A stretch of 64,000 bases of DNA from Brevundimonas sp. Root1279 (GTDB taxonomy: Bacteria > Pseudomonadota > Alphaproteobacteria > Caulobacterales > Caulobacteraceae). Positions 18,731 through 27,662 of the stretch are shown piece by piece. The stretch covers positions 310,001 through 374,000 of the forward strand of contig NZ_LMEB01000005.1 in NCBI RefSeq assembly GCF_001425945.1, written 5' to 3'. A model generated the notes under the pieces. That model did not search any database, was not told the origin of the DNA, and saw only the letters and a program-made list of their open reading frames with translations. Every line of letters begins with the position of its first letter. The first letter of the stretch is position 1. The translations under genes and the position numbers were made by a program.

Positions 18731-20356
18731 ATGTTTCGTGCTTTCACCGGCGGCGTCGCGGCCGCCGCCTTGCTGCTCGCGGCCGGTTCGGCCCTGGCCC
18801 AGGACTTCTCGGCGGACCGGATCAGCAACGACATCCGGACCATCAGCGCCGACAGCTTCCAGGGCCGCTATCCGGGCACGGAAGGCGAGCGCCTGACCCT
18901 GGCCTGGCTGCAGGCCCAGTACGAGGCCATGGGCCTGGAGCCGGGCGGCCCGAACGGCGAATGGCTGCAGCCGGTGACCCTGAAGCGCTTCACCCCGGTC
19001 GCCGGCGGGACCGCCAGCTGGACCGGCCCGGACGGCGCCAACCACCCGCTGGCCGTCGGCTCGGACGTGACCCTTCGCGCCGTCACCAATGACGGCAAGG
19101 CGTATGTGAGCAACGCTCCGATCGTCTTTGTCGGCTACGGCATTACGGCCCCCGAGCGGAACTGGGACGACTACGGCGACATGGACGTCCGCGGCAAGGT
19201 CGTGGTCGTCGTCGCTGGCGAACCGGAAGGCGACGTCTTCAACGGGCCGTACAGCACCAACTATGAGTCCAGCGCCTACAAGGCCGACGAAGCCTTCCGC
19301 CGCGGCGCCGTGGGCATCGTCACCTTGGTCGCCCAGCCGGCCGGCTCGCCGGTGTGGCAGCGCGCCGTCGCCGGCTCGACCCGCACCCGCACCCTGACGC
19401 CGGGCGCCGCCGATCTCGAGTTCTCGATGGGCGTGAACCACGACGTCGCCCAGCAGTGGGCCGCCGCCGCCGGGCTCGACATCACCCAGTTGCCGAACAT
19501 CGGTAACGGTCAGTTCAAGGCCGTCGCCCTGCCGGGCGTGACCCTGTCGGTGAACGCCGAGGAGACCGTCGAGGCCCTGGTCACCCACAACCTGCTGGCC
19601 CGCATTCCGGGGACCGAGCGCCCGAACGAGACCATCATCTATTCGGCGCACTGGGACCATGTCGGCGGCGAGGCCCAGCACCCGGAAACCCCGGGCGACG
19701 ACAAGATCTTCAACGGCGCCTGGGACAACGCTTCGGGCACCGCAGGCGTCGTCGAGATGGCCCGCCAGATCAGCGCGGCGCCGCGTCCCAAGCGCTCGAT
19801 CGTCTTCGCCCACATGGCGGCCGAGGAAATGGGCCTGATGGGCGCCTATGGCTACGCCGCGGACCCGGTCTGGCCGCTTGAGACGACCGTCGCGGACATC
19901 AACATCGACATGTTGCCGCTGTCGGGCCCAACCCGCGACGTGCCGATCTTCGGCAAGGGCCAGAACGACCTGGAGGACCGCCTGCAGGTCCTGGCCCAGG
20001 CTGAAGGCCGCTACGTCACTGACGACAGCATGCCCGAGCAGGGCTTCTACTACCGCTCGGACCACTTCCCCTTCGCCCGCATGGGCGTGCCGGCGATCAT
20101 GCCCTGGCACGGCTGGGACTGGGTCGACGGCGGCAAGGAGGCCGGCGAGGCCGCCTGGAAGGCCAAGTTCGGCGCCGACTACCACAAGCCGTCGGATGAA
20201 TGGTCGGCCGACTGGAACCTGACCTCGGCGACCGAGAACCTGACGCTGCTGTATCACCTGGGCCTGGACCTCGCGAACAGCTCGGACTGGCCGGGTTGGA
20301 AGCCGACTTCGGAGTTCGCCGTCGTGCGGGCCCGGTCGGACGCCGCGCGCCGCTGA
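18731..20356 (+). CDS. M28-family zinc aminopeptidase-like protein (second of a tandem pair)
   Basis: A 541-residue periplasmic peptidase with a classic signal peptide (MFRAFTGGVAAAALLLAAGSALAQ, cleaved after AQ) instead of its neighbour's lipobox. The PA-like insert reads GYGITAPERNWDDYGDMDVRG. Catalytic zinc motifs are SAHWDHVGG, WDNASGT, AAEEMGLMG, NIDMLP and SDHFPFARMG. The C-terminal DLANSSDWPGWKP matches DLANSRDWPGWKA in the preceding protein, showing tandem duplication. Its TGA stop overlaps the ATG of the RidA gene, so the two are coupled. Confidence 0.9.
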   Translation: MFRAFTGGVAAAALLLAAGSALAQDFSADRISNDIRTISADSFQGRYPGTEGERLTLAWLQAQYEAMGLEPGGPNGEWLQPVTLKRFTPVAGGTASWTGPDGANHPLAVGSDVTLRAVTNDGKAYVSNAPIVFVGYGITAPERNWDDYGDMDVRGKVVVVVAGEPEGDVFNGPYSTNYESSAYKADEAFRRGAVGIVTLVAQPAGSPVWQRAVAGSTRTRTLTPGAADLEFSMGVNHDVAQQWAAAAGLDITQLPNIGNGQFKAVALPGVTLSVNAEETVEALVTHNLLARIPGTERPNETIIYSAHWDHVGGEAQHPETPGDDKIFNGAWDNASGTAGVVEMARQISAAPRPKRSIVFAHMAAEEMGLMGAYGYAADPVWPLETTVADINIDMLPLSGPTRDVPIFGKGQNDLEDRLQVLAQAEGRYVTDDSMPEQGFYYRSDHFPFARMGVPAIMPWHGWDWVDGGKEAGEAAWKAKFGADYHKPSDEWSADWNLTSATENLTLLYHLGLDLANSSDWPGWKPTSEFAVVRARSDAARR

Positions 20357-20742
20357 TGACGAAGATACGCCCCCTCACCGGCGACGGCTCGCCGCCGGTC
20401 GAGGGGGCCTATCCCCAGGCGGTCGAAGTGACCGCCCCGAGCCGCTGGCTCTATCTTTCCGGCCAGATCCCGGTCGCGCCCGATGGCTCCCTGGCCGCGG
20501 ACTTCACCGGCCAGTGCGATCAGGTCTGGGACAATATCGAGACCCAGCTTGCCGCCGCCGGCATGACGCTGGACAACCTGGTCAAGGTGACCACCTTCCT
20601 CTCCGATCGCCGCTATGCCCTGGAGAACCGTGAGGTGCGCATCCGCCGCCTGGCCGGGCGTCAGCCGGCCCTGACCGTCATCGTCACCGGCATTTTCGAC
20701 GAGGCCTGGCTGGTCGAGATCGAGGCCGTCGCGGCGGCCTGA
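20356..20742 (+). CDS. RidA/YjgF-family enamine/imine deaminase
   Basis: A 128-residue cytosolic trimer-forming protein that typically hydrolyses reactive enamines and imines left by PLP enzymes. It shows RWLYLSGQIPVAPDGSL, VWDNIETQLAAAGMTLDNLV and VKVTTFLSDR, and ends IFDEAWLVEIEAVAA. The last part departs from the canonical 'RPA.....L.....VEIE' by ending RQPALTVIVTGIFDEAWLVEIE. The canonical RidA Arg that binds the carboxylate is not obvious, so this may be a broader Rid subfamily. Translation is coupled to the M28 peptidase by TGATG. Confidence 0.85.
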   Translation: MTKIRPLTGDGSPPVEGAYPQAVEVTAPSRWLYLSGQIPVAPDGSLAADFTGQCDQVWDNIETQLAAAGMTLDNLVKVTTFLSDRRYALENREVRIRRLAGRQPALTVIVTGIFDEAWLVEIEAVAAA

Positions 20743-20820
20743 TCCCTTCGCCCCCAGGCAAGGCGCGACAGGGCGTATTGTCGCCTTGTGGCGCTCGACC
20801 AAGCGCAGCAGTGTCCGTCG

Positions 20821-21249
20821 ATGAGCCGCTGGTCGCCGCAGCCCGCCCCCGATGAACCTGAGGGCCTGATCCTGTTCGACGGGGTCTGTGTCTTCTGTTC
20901 GCGCTGGGCGCGCTTCGTCATCGATCGCGACCCTGAGCGGCGCTTCAGCTTCACCGCCATTCAGTCCGAACTCGGCCGCGCCCTGGCCGAGCGCTTCGGC
21001 ATCGATCCGGAGGCCCCGCAGACCAATGCGGTGATCTGGAACGGCCGGATCCATTTCAAGTCGGATGCGGCCCTGACCGTGCTGGCGCAGCTGCCGTCGA
21101 CGCGCCGGCTGGGCGCCCTGCGCGCCGCGCCTCGTTTCCTGCGGGACGCGGCCTACGACGGGATCGCGCGGAACCGCTACCGGATCTTCGGACGCACGGA
21201 CGCCTGCATGATCCCCTCCGCGGAGGACCGGGACCGCTTCCGGGCATGA
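20821..21249 (+). CDS. DCC-family (DUF393) thiol-disulfide-like protein
   Basis: About 142 residues. The DCC signature is LILFDGVCVFCSRWARFVIDRDP, an Asp-Gly-Val-Cys-x-x-Cys redox-type motif near the N-terminus. The later INRYRIFG-like segment RNRYRIFGRTDACMIP is also typical. Members are predicted oxidoreductases of thioredoxin-like fold with unknown partners. I favour the ATG at 20821 (MSRWSPQP); a GTG at 20788 would add 11 residues and neither has a clear ribosome site. The stop overlaps the next gene by 4 nt (ATGA). Confidence 0.85.
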   Translation: MSRWSPQPAPDEPEGLILFDGVCVFCSRWARFVIDRDPERRFSFTAIQSELGRALAERFGIDPEAPQTNAVIWNGRIHFKSDAALTVLAQLPSTRRLGALRAAPRFLRDAAYDGIARNRYRIFGRTDACMIPSAEDRDRFRA

Positions 21250-22886
21250 CCCGCGTGCTGGTGATCGGGGCCGGCGGGGTGTTCGGCTCGCGGCTGGCGG
21301 AAGGCCTGTTGCGCAGCGGCTTCGATGTCGTGGTCGCGGGGCGGCACTGGGAGCGTGCGGAAGGCGTCGCGAGTCGGCTGCGTTCGGCCTGGCCCGACCG
21401 CCGGATCGAGGTCGCCGTCCTGGACACTGCGACGCTGACGCCGGAGATGCTCAAGGCCGCCGGCTGCGCCGTCGTCGCCGACATGGCCGGGCCCTTCCAG
21501 GGCGCCGAGCCGACCACGGCCCGGGCCGCCGTCGCGGCCGGCATGCACTATGTCGACCTCGCCGACGCCCGCGACTTCGTGGCGGCCTTCCCGGCGCTGG
21601 ACGCGTCGGCAAAGGCGGCGGGCGTGGTCGCCCTGACCGGTTGCAGCTCGACGCCGGCCCTTTCCAACGCCGTGCTGGATCGGCTGACCAACGGCTGGCG
21701 CGAGGTCACCGCGGTGGAGGCGGCCATCTCGCCGGGAGCGCGGGCGCCGCGCGGCCTGTCGGTGATGCAGGCCATCCTGTCCTGGCTGGGCCGCCCGGTG
21801 CGGGTGTTCGAGGGCGGCGCCTGGACGACCCGGCCCGGATGGAGCGGCCTGCATCGCCGGGACTTCGGAGCCGCAGGCCGACGGACGGTGTCGCTGTGCG
21901 AGACCCCCGACCTGGACCTGCTGCCGGCCCGCTTTGCGCCGACGGACCGGGCCCTGTTCCTCGCCGGCCTGGAGCCTCTGGTCGCGCACCTGGGCGCGTG
22001 GGGACTGGGGTTGCTGGTGCGCCTGTTCCGCCTGGATCCCGTCCCGCTGGCGCGGCTGCTGGTCGGGGTGTCCGGCTGGGCGTCGGCAACCGGATCGGAT
22101 CGAGGGGCCATGCGCGTCGAGGCCTATGGCGTGAACGGCGAGGGGCGGGCGGCCCGGTCGAACTGGCGCCTGGTCGCCCAGCCAGGGGAGGGGCCGGTGA
22201 CCCCGACCTTGCCGGCCCTGGCCGCCATCCGAGCGATCCTCGCCGGACAGGTTGCGGCCGGGGCGCGGGCCTGCGTCGGCGTTCTGCCGCTGGAAGCGAT
22301 CGCGGAGGAGATGAGGCCGCACGGCCTGGCCACCGAGACGGCCGTGGAGCGCGGCGCGATCTACGCCCGAGCCATCGGGCCCGCCTTCGACGCCCTGCCG
22401 GCGTCGATCCGGGCGCTGCACGAAACGCCGGGGCGGTCGCTCTGGCGCGGCGAGGCGATGACCGAGGGGGCGTCCGGGCTGGTGGCGGCCCTGGTGGCGC
22501 GGGTCGTGGGTTTCCCGCCGACCCAGGCGCGCTGCCCTGCCGAGGTGGCCATCGACGCGGACGGCGAGCGGTCCATCTGGCGACGACAGATCGGCGGGCA
22601 CGCCTTCGCCAGCATCCTGTCGCGGCCGAGGGCCGGCGGACGGGTCAGCGAACGGTTCGGGCCGCTGACCATGGACCTGACGCTGACGCCGGAAGGCGGT
22701 CGCCTCGTCTATCGGGTCGAGGGCTGGCGGCTCGGACCGTTACCCCTGCCCAGGGCGCTGGGCCCGTCGACCGAGGCGTTCGAGGAGATTGACGACGACG
22801 GCCGCTTCGTCTTCGACGTGACGATCTTGGTTCCCCTGCTGGGGCGGCTGGTTCGCTACCGCGGCTGGCTGACACGCCGGAACTGA
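21246..22886 (+). CDS. Saccharopine-dehydrogenase-like NAD(P)-binding protein fused to a DUF4166-like domain
   Basis: A 546-residue two-domain protein. Residues 1-~350 are Rossmann-type: VLVIGAGGVFGSRLAEGLL, the catalytic-family segment ADMAGPFQGAEPTTARAAVAAGMHYVDLAD, and VVALTGCSSTPALSNAVLD, as in saccharopine dehydrogenase-like reductases. Residues ~390-546 match DUF4166: LWRGEAMTEGASGLVAALVARVVGFPP, SERFGPLTMDLTL and the C-terminal FDVTILVPLLGRLVRYRGWL. The combination is common in proteobacteria but its substrate is unknown. It overlaps the DCC gene by 4 nt, suggesting joint function. A bidirectional-looking hairpin lies just after its stop. Confidence 0.83.
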   Translation: MTRVLVIGAGGVFGSRLAEGLLRSGFDVVVAGRHWERAEGVASRLRSAWPDRRIEVAVLDTATLTPEMLKAAGCAVVADMAGPFQGAEPTTARAAVAAGMHYVDLADARDFVAAFPALDASAKAAGVVALTGCSSTPALSNAVLDRLTNGWREVTAVEAAISPGARAPRGLSVMQAILSWLGRPVRVFEGGAWTTRPGWSGLHRRDFGAAGRRTVSLCETPDLDLLPARFAPTDRALFLAGLEPLVAHLGAWGLGLLVRLFRLDPVPLARLLVGVSGWASATGSDRGAMRVEAYGVNGEGRAARSNWRLVAQPGEGPVTPTLPALAAIRAILAGQVAAGARACVGVLPLEAIAEEMRPHGLATETAVERGAIYARAIGPAFDALPASIRALHETPGRSLWRGEAMTEGASGLVAALVARVVGFPPTQARCPAEVAIDADGERSIWRRQIGGHAFASILSRPRAGGRVSERFGPLTMDLTLTPEGGRLVYRVEGWRLGPLPLPRALGPSTEAFEEIDDDGRFVFDVTILVPLLGRLVRYRGWLTRRN

Positions 22887-22913
22887 AAAAGGGGAGGCCT
22901 TTGGGACCTCCCC
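22886..22913 (-). terminator. Intrinsic terminator serving the DUF6607-like gene
   Basis: GGGGAGG (22891-22897) pairs with CCTCCCC (22907-22913). Read on the minus strand the stem is followed by TTTTT (the A-run 22886-22890 on the plus strand), a standard terminator 20 nt past the end of the minus-strand gene. On the plus strand the same hairpin lacks a T-run but may still act on the preceding gene. Confidence 0.85.
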
Positions 22914-22932
22914 CATCCGCATTGGACGGACG

Positions 22933-23928
22933 TCAGTTCGTCGGGGCGACCGTGGCCTGGGCGATCAGCGCCTGGGCCTTGGGGATCGCCTCTTCGGTCG
23001 TCAACGTGCCGGCCTGGACCTCTTCCGCCCAGTCCATCAGCGGCTTGCCGGTGACGGCGCCGCGGTTGGCTTCTTCTTCCAGCCACAGGCCGCCGGAGGC
23101 GTTGATGCGGTGGTCCCACGCGGCGCGGACGCCGGCCCAATACTCCTTCGTCGCGGCCCAGTAGTCGTCGCCCGGCTTGGGATCGTAGTTGTCGACCTTG
23201 CGGTAGGTGTTGACCACGTCCTCCTGGACGATGGCGACGGGCTCGCCCTCGTCGCCCTGGGCGGGACCCATCTTCATATTGTCCTGGATGTGCACCCAGC
23301 CGGCCGGGGTCAGGGCGTGGCGGTTCGAGCCCAGGTAGCGGTCGTAGGGCACGTCACGAATGGCGTCGCGGCGAGCCAGCGGACGCCAGGTCGCGCCCGA
23401 GGTCCACTCGGCCAGGCCATGGCCGTAGTCCCAGCGGCCGACGCCGCCGTAACGGGGGCTGTCGTCGGTCTGCCAGACAGTCTGGGCCCAGGCGCCGCGG
23501 CGTTCGGCGGCCGGCACCGGGGTCAGGGTCCACTGGTTCGGACCGGCGTAGGTCAGGACGGTCTCGGGCTCGTACGCCCAGTCCTGACGCCAGTGCTTGA
23601 TGATGAAGTGGTTCCCCATGTCGTCATCCATGACGAGGATGTGCTGGAGGCTGATGCGGGTCCCGTCGTCGTAGACGACGCGGACGATCTCGTCCCCGGC
23701 CGACAGCTTCTCTTCCAGCGGCTCATAGCCTTCGCGGAAGCTGACGTTCTCGCGCATGTCGAAGCGGACGCGCCACTGGCCGGCCTGCGCCAGGATGGAC
23801 TGACGGTCGCGTTCGAACCGGGCGGCTTCGGCCGAAACCGAAGCCGGAGCGGTCGGAGCCTGGGCTAGGGCCGGGACGGGGACGGCCAGGGCGGCGAGCG
23901 CCGAGGCGAGCAGAAGGGAGCTGCGCAT
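22933..23928 (-). CDS. Secreted DUF6607-like protein, partner of the TonB receptor
   Basis: A 331-residue exported protein. I chose the ATG at 23928 because it opens directly on the signal peptide (MRSSLLLASALAALAVPVPA to LAQA); an ATG at 23964 adds 12 residues. The mature part is rich in aromatic residues: DMRENVSFREGYEPLEEKLS, VYDDGTRISLQHILVMDDDM, HFIIKHWRQDWAYEPE, WDYGHGLAEWTSGATWRPLARRD and EDVVNTYRKVDNYDPKPGDD. This layout matches the DUF6607 family, which I recall as a companion of haem-type TonB receptors; no activity is known. It follows the receptor gene on the same strand, so the two form an operon under the same Fur-like site. Confidence 0.75.
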   Translation of the reverse strand: MRSSLLLASALAALAVPVPALAQAPTAPASVSAEAARFERDRQSILAQAGQWRVRFDMRENVSFREGYEPLEEKLSAGDEIVRVVYDDGTRISLQHILVMDDDMGNHFIIKHWRQDWAYEPETVLTYAGPNQWTLTPVPAAERRGAWAQTVWQTDDSPRYGGVGRWDYGHGLAEWTSGATWRPLARRDAIRDVPYDRYLGSNRHALTPAGWVHIQDNMKMGPAQGDEGEPVAIVQEDVVNTYRKVDNYDPKPGDDYWAATKEYWAGVRAAWDHRINASGGLWLEEEANRGAVTGKPLMDWAEEVQAGTLTTEEAIPKAQALIAQATVAPTN

Positions 23929-23976
23929 GGGGCGGATCCTGGATATGCGATTCATTCTCGTCATCGGCTTTCTGGC

Positions 23977-26262
23977 TCAGTATCGCAAGGCGAGGGACAG
24001 GCCGATGTTGCGGCCGGGCTGGGTGTAGGCGTCCTTGACCGCCGAGCTGTTGGACACGCCGCGGATGTCGCTCCACCAGCTGTAGGTCTCGTCGAAGACG
24101 TTGAAGACGCCGACGCGGGCGGTGACCTGGTCGTTGACGATCCAGTAGGCGGTCAGGTCGAGCAGGACGAAGTCGTCGCCGACGGCGCAGCCGAGGGCCG
24201 GATTGGCGTTGAAGCAACTGAGGCCGTCGGTGTCGGCCGGATCCTTGGCCTGCGACCAGGTGACGATGGCCTGGCCGCCGAACCGGCCCGCCGGGTCGTC
24301 GTAGCCGACCGCGGCTACGACCTTGATGGGGTCGATGGTCTCCAGCGCCGTGGTCACGCCGGCCTCGGTCGAGGTCCCTTCAGCATAGGCGGCGGCGAAG
24401 CGGGCGCTGAAGCCGTTGGCCCACCAGATGTCAGCCTTGGCCTCGAGGCCTTCGATCTCGACGTCGGTGAAGTTGACGAACTGGAACACGGCCGGGTCGG
24501 TCGGGGTGAAGTCGCCGGCGACCTGCTGCTGGCTGATGAAGTCGGAGTAGTCGGACTGGAAGCCGACCAGTTGGCCGGCGAGGCGGCCGCCCAGCAGCGG
24601 GACCTCGCGCACGCGCAGGCCCAGTTCGAAGCTCTCGCTGGTCTCCGGCCGCAGGTCCGGGTTGGGGATCGAAAGGTAGCCGGAGGCGATGTTGGAGAAG
24701 CCGTTGTTCACCTGGCTCGGCGTCGGGGCCTTGAAGCCCTCAGCCCAGTTGGCGAACACGCCGACCTGCTCCGAACCCCACCAGACCACGCCCACCTTGG
24801 GCGAGAAGCGGTCGTCCTTCTGGTCGGCCCGGGCGCCGACGTAGAGCGGGTCGTTGGCGGTCGACAGCTCATAGGCGTCCCAGCGGGCCGCCGGGACGAT
24901 CTTCAGGGCGCCGTCCAGCAGGCTGATCTCGTCCTGGATGAAGGCGCCGGCGAGGGTGTAGTCGGTGCGCGGGAAGGGGCTGGTCGGGAAGGTCTCGCCG
25001 AAGGGCGGCGCCGTGCCGTCGCGGATGCCTTCCTGGGTCGTCTCGGACCAGTCGCCGCCGAAGGTCAGGCGATGGTCGCCGAGGGTCTTCACGGCAAAGG
25101 CCGCGACGCCGAAGACCTCGTTGTTGAACTGGTTGTCGCGGATGCGGTCGGTCCCGACGCGATCCTCGAAGGTGTGCTGGCGGGTGGTCGCATCCTGGCG
25201 GAACACCGACACCTGCGCGCTGTCCAGGCCGAGGGCGTCGCCCAGGCGCCAGTCGAGGCCGATCCGCTCGCGTTCGGTGGAGTCAGTGGCGACCAGATTG
25301 AGCACGCTCGTGGCCGAAGGCGGCGGCGAGCCCACGAAGTGGGACGCGCGGCCGCTGATGACATTGGCCTGCATGTCCATTTCATAGAGGTCGTAGCTCA
25401 GACGCAGGCTCTGACCGGGCGCGAAGTCCCACATCAGCTTGGCGAGCCAGGCGTCGGAGCTGATCTCCTGCGGATTGGCCTCGGTGCGCAGGGCGTAGTT
25501 GTAGCCGGGAGCGGTGACCCCGCCGATGGCGACCGGACGGACCTCCAGGCCCGAAACGTCGCCCTGGGTCTCGGTCTCCGATGCGTCGCGGGCGGTCCAG
25601 GCCAGCATGGCCGAGATATCGCGGGTTCGACCGGCGATGACCGCCGACTTGGTCAGGCCGTCGTCGGCGGAATTGTAGCCGACACGGGCGCGGGCGCCGA
25701 AGGTCTCGCCCGCCCCGATCAGTTCGGCCGGATCCTTGGTCGTGAAGCTGACCGCGCCGGCGACGCCGTCCGAGCCGTAGAGGGCCGATGACGGGCCGCG
25801 CAGGATCTCGACGGATTTCATCAGATCCAGATCGGCGTAGCCGCCGCGGCCGACGCTTTGGGCGCCGAAAACGAAGCCGTCCGGGATGCGCGTGCCGTCG
25901 ATGACCATCAGCACCCGGTCGCCGCCGAGGCCGCGAATGGTGAAGCCCTCGTTCCCGGCCCGGCCCGCCGTGCCCAGGGCGGCGCCGAAGCGGGCGGGCT
26001 GGCTGACGACGCTGACGCCCGGTTCGAAGCGGATCAGGTCCTTGATGTCGGTGACCAGGAGCTCCTCGATCTGTTCGTCGGTGAAGACAGTGACCGTGGC
26101 CGGAACCTCGTCGACGGGAGTCCGGGTCCGGGTCGTCAGAACGCTGACCGGCGGGAGCTGGGTCGCGGGGGCGATCGAAGGGGCGCCGGCCGGATCTTCG
26201 GCCAGGGCCGGGTTGGCGGCGGCCAGCGCCGACAGGCTGGCCGAGAGGAGGAGAAGACGCAT
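23977..26262 (-). CDS. TonB-dependent haem/haemoglobin-type outer-membrane receptor
   Basis: A 761-residue receptor that imports haem or another iron source using TonB energy. Signal peptide 1-21 (ANPALAE). The plug domain contains VPATVTVFTDEQIEELLVTD, DLIRFEPGVSV, GFTIRGLGGDRVLMVIDGTR and VEILRGPSSALYGSDGVAGAV, the haemoglobin/transferrin/lactoferrin-receptor subtype. The barrel shows NWAEGFKAPTPSQVN and FELGLRVREVPLLGG. The last strand is GRNIGLSLALRY. I chose the ATG at 26262, where the signal peptide begins. A Fur-like palindrome lies 41-67 nt upstream. The exact ligand is not readable from the sequence. Confidence 0.9.
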   Translation of the reverse strand: MRLLLLSASLSALAAANPALAEDPAGAPSIAPATQLPPVSVLTTRTRTPVDEVPATVTVFTDEQIEELLVTDIKDLIRFEPGVSVVSQPARFGAALGTAGRAGNEGFTIRGLGGDRVLMVIDGTRIPDGFVFGAQSVGRGGYADLDLMKSVEILRGPSSALYGSDGVAGAVSFTTKDPAELIGAGETFGARARVGYNSADDGLTKSAVIAGRTRDISAMLAWTARDASETETQGDVSGLEVRPVAIGGVTAPGYNYALRTEANPQEISSDAWLAKLMWDFAPGQSLRLSYDLYEMDMQANVISGRASHFVGSPPPSATSVLNLVATDSTERERIGLDWRLGDALGLDSAQVSVFRQDATTRQHTFEDRVGTDRIRDNQFNNEVFGVAAFAVKTLGDHRLTFGGDWSETTQEGIRDGTAPPFGETFPTSPFPRTDYTLAGAFIQDEISLLDGALKIVPAARWDAYELSTANDPLYVGARADQKDDRFSPKVGVVWWGSEQVGVFANWAEGFKAPTPSQVNNGFSNIASGYLSIPNPDLRPETSESFELGLRVREVPLLGGRLAGQLVGFQSDYSDFISQQQVAGDFTPTDPAVFQFVNFTDVEIEGLEAKADIWWANGFSARFAAAYAEGTSTEAGVTTALETIDPIKVVAAVGYDDPAGRFGGQAIVTWSQAKDPADTDGLSCFNANPALGCAVGDDFVLLDLTAYWIVNDQVTARVGVFNVFDETYSWWSDIRGVSNSSAVKDAYTQPGRNIGLSLALRY

Positions 26263-26302
26263 GTGCTTATAGCCCCGCTTGGAGAGTCGCGGGGGCAATT
26301 AC

Positions 26303-26329
26303 TGCGAACGATTATCAGAATCAACTGCA
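26303..26329 (-). promoter_or_regulatory. Fur-like operator upstream of the TonB receptor
   Basis: On the plus strand, TGC at 26303 and GCA at 26327-26329 bracket an AT-rich dyad whose core is GATTATCAGAATC, with perfect GATT/AATC arms. The outer TGC...GCA plus inner ATTnTCA match the alphaproteobacterial Fur-box pattern. It sits 41-67 nt before the receptor start. Iron-dependent repression is the natural reading. Confidence 0.65.
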
Positions 26330-26362
26330 ACTAGAGGCAACGCCGTTCGGCGGGAGCGGCAT

Positions 26363-26387
26363 CCTGTCATCGATTTTAGCTGACAGG
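26363..26387 (+). promoter_or_regulatory. Inverted repeat before the M48 protease gene
   Basis: CCTGTCA (26363-26369) and TGACAGG (26381-26387) form perfect 7-bp arms with an 11-nt spacer, 46 nt before the protease ATG. This is where an operator or transcription start would be expected. No T-run follows, so it is not a terminator. Confidence 0.45.
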
Positions 26388-26432
26388 GTTCAGGGCCCGG
26401 TCCAGCTTGGCAGCTTAAAGGGAGGGACCCCA

Positions 26433-27653
26433 ATGACCATCGATGTCGCGGCCGAGACCGCACGCTGGCTGGCGACGCTGTCGCCCGAAGACACGGCGCG
26501 GGCCGTCGCCTACACCCGGGGCGGCCACTGGCTACTGCTGTGGGGCGCCGTGGTCGGCGTCGTCGTGTCGTGGATCATCATCCGGCTGGGGTGGCTGAGC
26601 GCCATTCGCGACCGGTTGGAGGCCAATCGACCCCGGCCCAAGCTGGTCTCGCTGATCGTGGGCGTGGTCTACCTCGCGCTCAGCTTCGTCCTGACCCTGC
26701 CGTGGTCGATCTACGAGAGCTGGTGGCGCGAGAAACAGTACGGTCTGACCGAGCAGCCGCTGACCGGATGGCTGGGCGAGGCGGTGCTGAGCGGGGCGAT
26801 CTCGATCGCCTTCACCGGCCTGCTGATCGTCGGCATCTACTTCCTGATCCGGCGGGCGCGGCGGCTGTGGTGGGCTTGGGCGTCCGGCCTGACCGCCCTG
26901 TTCGTCATCTTCGGCCTGCTGATCTCGCCGATCCTGATCGAGCCGCTGTTCAACACCTACACCCCGGCGCCCAACGGCCCGGTGCGTGACGCCGTCGTCG
27001 ACCTGGCCCACAAGACCGGCACCCCGGACGACAAGATCTATATCTACGACGGCTCCAAACAGTCGGACCGCTACACGGCCAACGTCTCGGGCCTGGGCGG
27101 TTCGGCCCGGGTGGCCATGAGCGACGTCATGTTCGCCAAGGGCGCCGACATCGCCGAGGTGCGCGGCGTCGTCGGCCACGAGATGGGCCACTACGTCCAC
27201 ATGCACTCGCTGTGGATGACCGGCATCATCATCATCCTCAGCGCTATAGGCTTCTTCCTGGTCGACCGGCTCTATCCGGTCGCGCGCCGGCTGCTGGGCG
27301 CGAACCGGGTCGGCGAGATCGCCGATCCCGCCGGCTTGCCGGTGCTGGCGGCGATCTTCTCGGTCCTGGGTCTGCTGGGCGCGCCGGTCGTCAACACCAT
27401 GGTCCGCACCGTCGAGGCCGACGCCGACCACTTCTCGCTGGTTCACGCCAACGAGCCGGACGGCCTGTCAAAGGCGCTGATCAAGACGGCCGAGTACCGG
27501 GCTCCGTCGCCCTCCGCAATCGAGGAGATCCTGTTCTACGACCATCCGTCGGTGGAGAACCGCATCCGCCGCGCCATGGAGTGGAAAGCGGCGCATCCGC
27601 CCGCGGGGACCCCGGCCCCGGCGCCTGAGGCGGCCCAGCCGCCCGCGAAGTAA
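26433..27653 (+). CDS. M48-family membrane zinc endopeptidase, Ste24/CAAX-protease-1-like
   Basis: A 406-residue integral membrane metalloprotease. Hydrophobic segments lie at about 35-55, 75-95, 120-145, 155-175, 262-282 and 305-325. The zinc site HEMGH is at residues 249-253 (VVGHEMGHYVHMHS) and the third ligand is in EADADHFSL, with the later HPSVENRIRRAMEW typical of the family. The Ste24-like N-terminal helices distinguish it from HtpX (about 290 residues). The bacterial role is probably membrane-protein quality control; no prenylated substrates are expected. GGAGGGA precedes the ATG. Divergent from the TonB receptor operon. Confidence 0.9.
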   Translation: MTIDVAAETARWLATLSPEDTARAVAYTRGGHWLLLWGAVVGVVVSWIIIRLGWLSAIRDRLEANRPRPKLVSLIVGVVYLALSFVLTLPWSIYESWWREKQYGLTEQPLTGWLGEAVLSGAISIAFTGLLIVGIYFLIRRARRLWWAWASGLTALFVIFGLLISPILIEPLFNTYTPAPNGPVRDAVVDLAHKTGTPDDKIYIYDGSKQSDRYTANVSGLGGSARVAMSDVMFAKGADIAEVRGVVGHEMGHYVHMHSLWMTGIIIILSAIGFFLVDRLYPVARRLLGANRVGEIADPAGLPVLAAIFSVLGLLGAPVVNTMVRTVEADADHFSLVHANEPDGLSKALIKTAEYRAPSPSAIEEILFYDHPSVENRIRRAMEWKAAHPPAGTPAPAPEAAQPPAK

Positions 27654-27662
27654 TCGTCGCAT

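Noticed and set aside
20788..20820. GTG at 20788 as the start of the DCC protein
   Set aside because: It adds 11 residues (MALDQAQQCPS) without conservation, and no ribosome site precedes it; ATG at 20821 is preferred with modest confidence.
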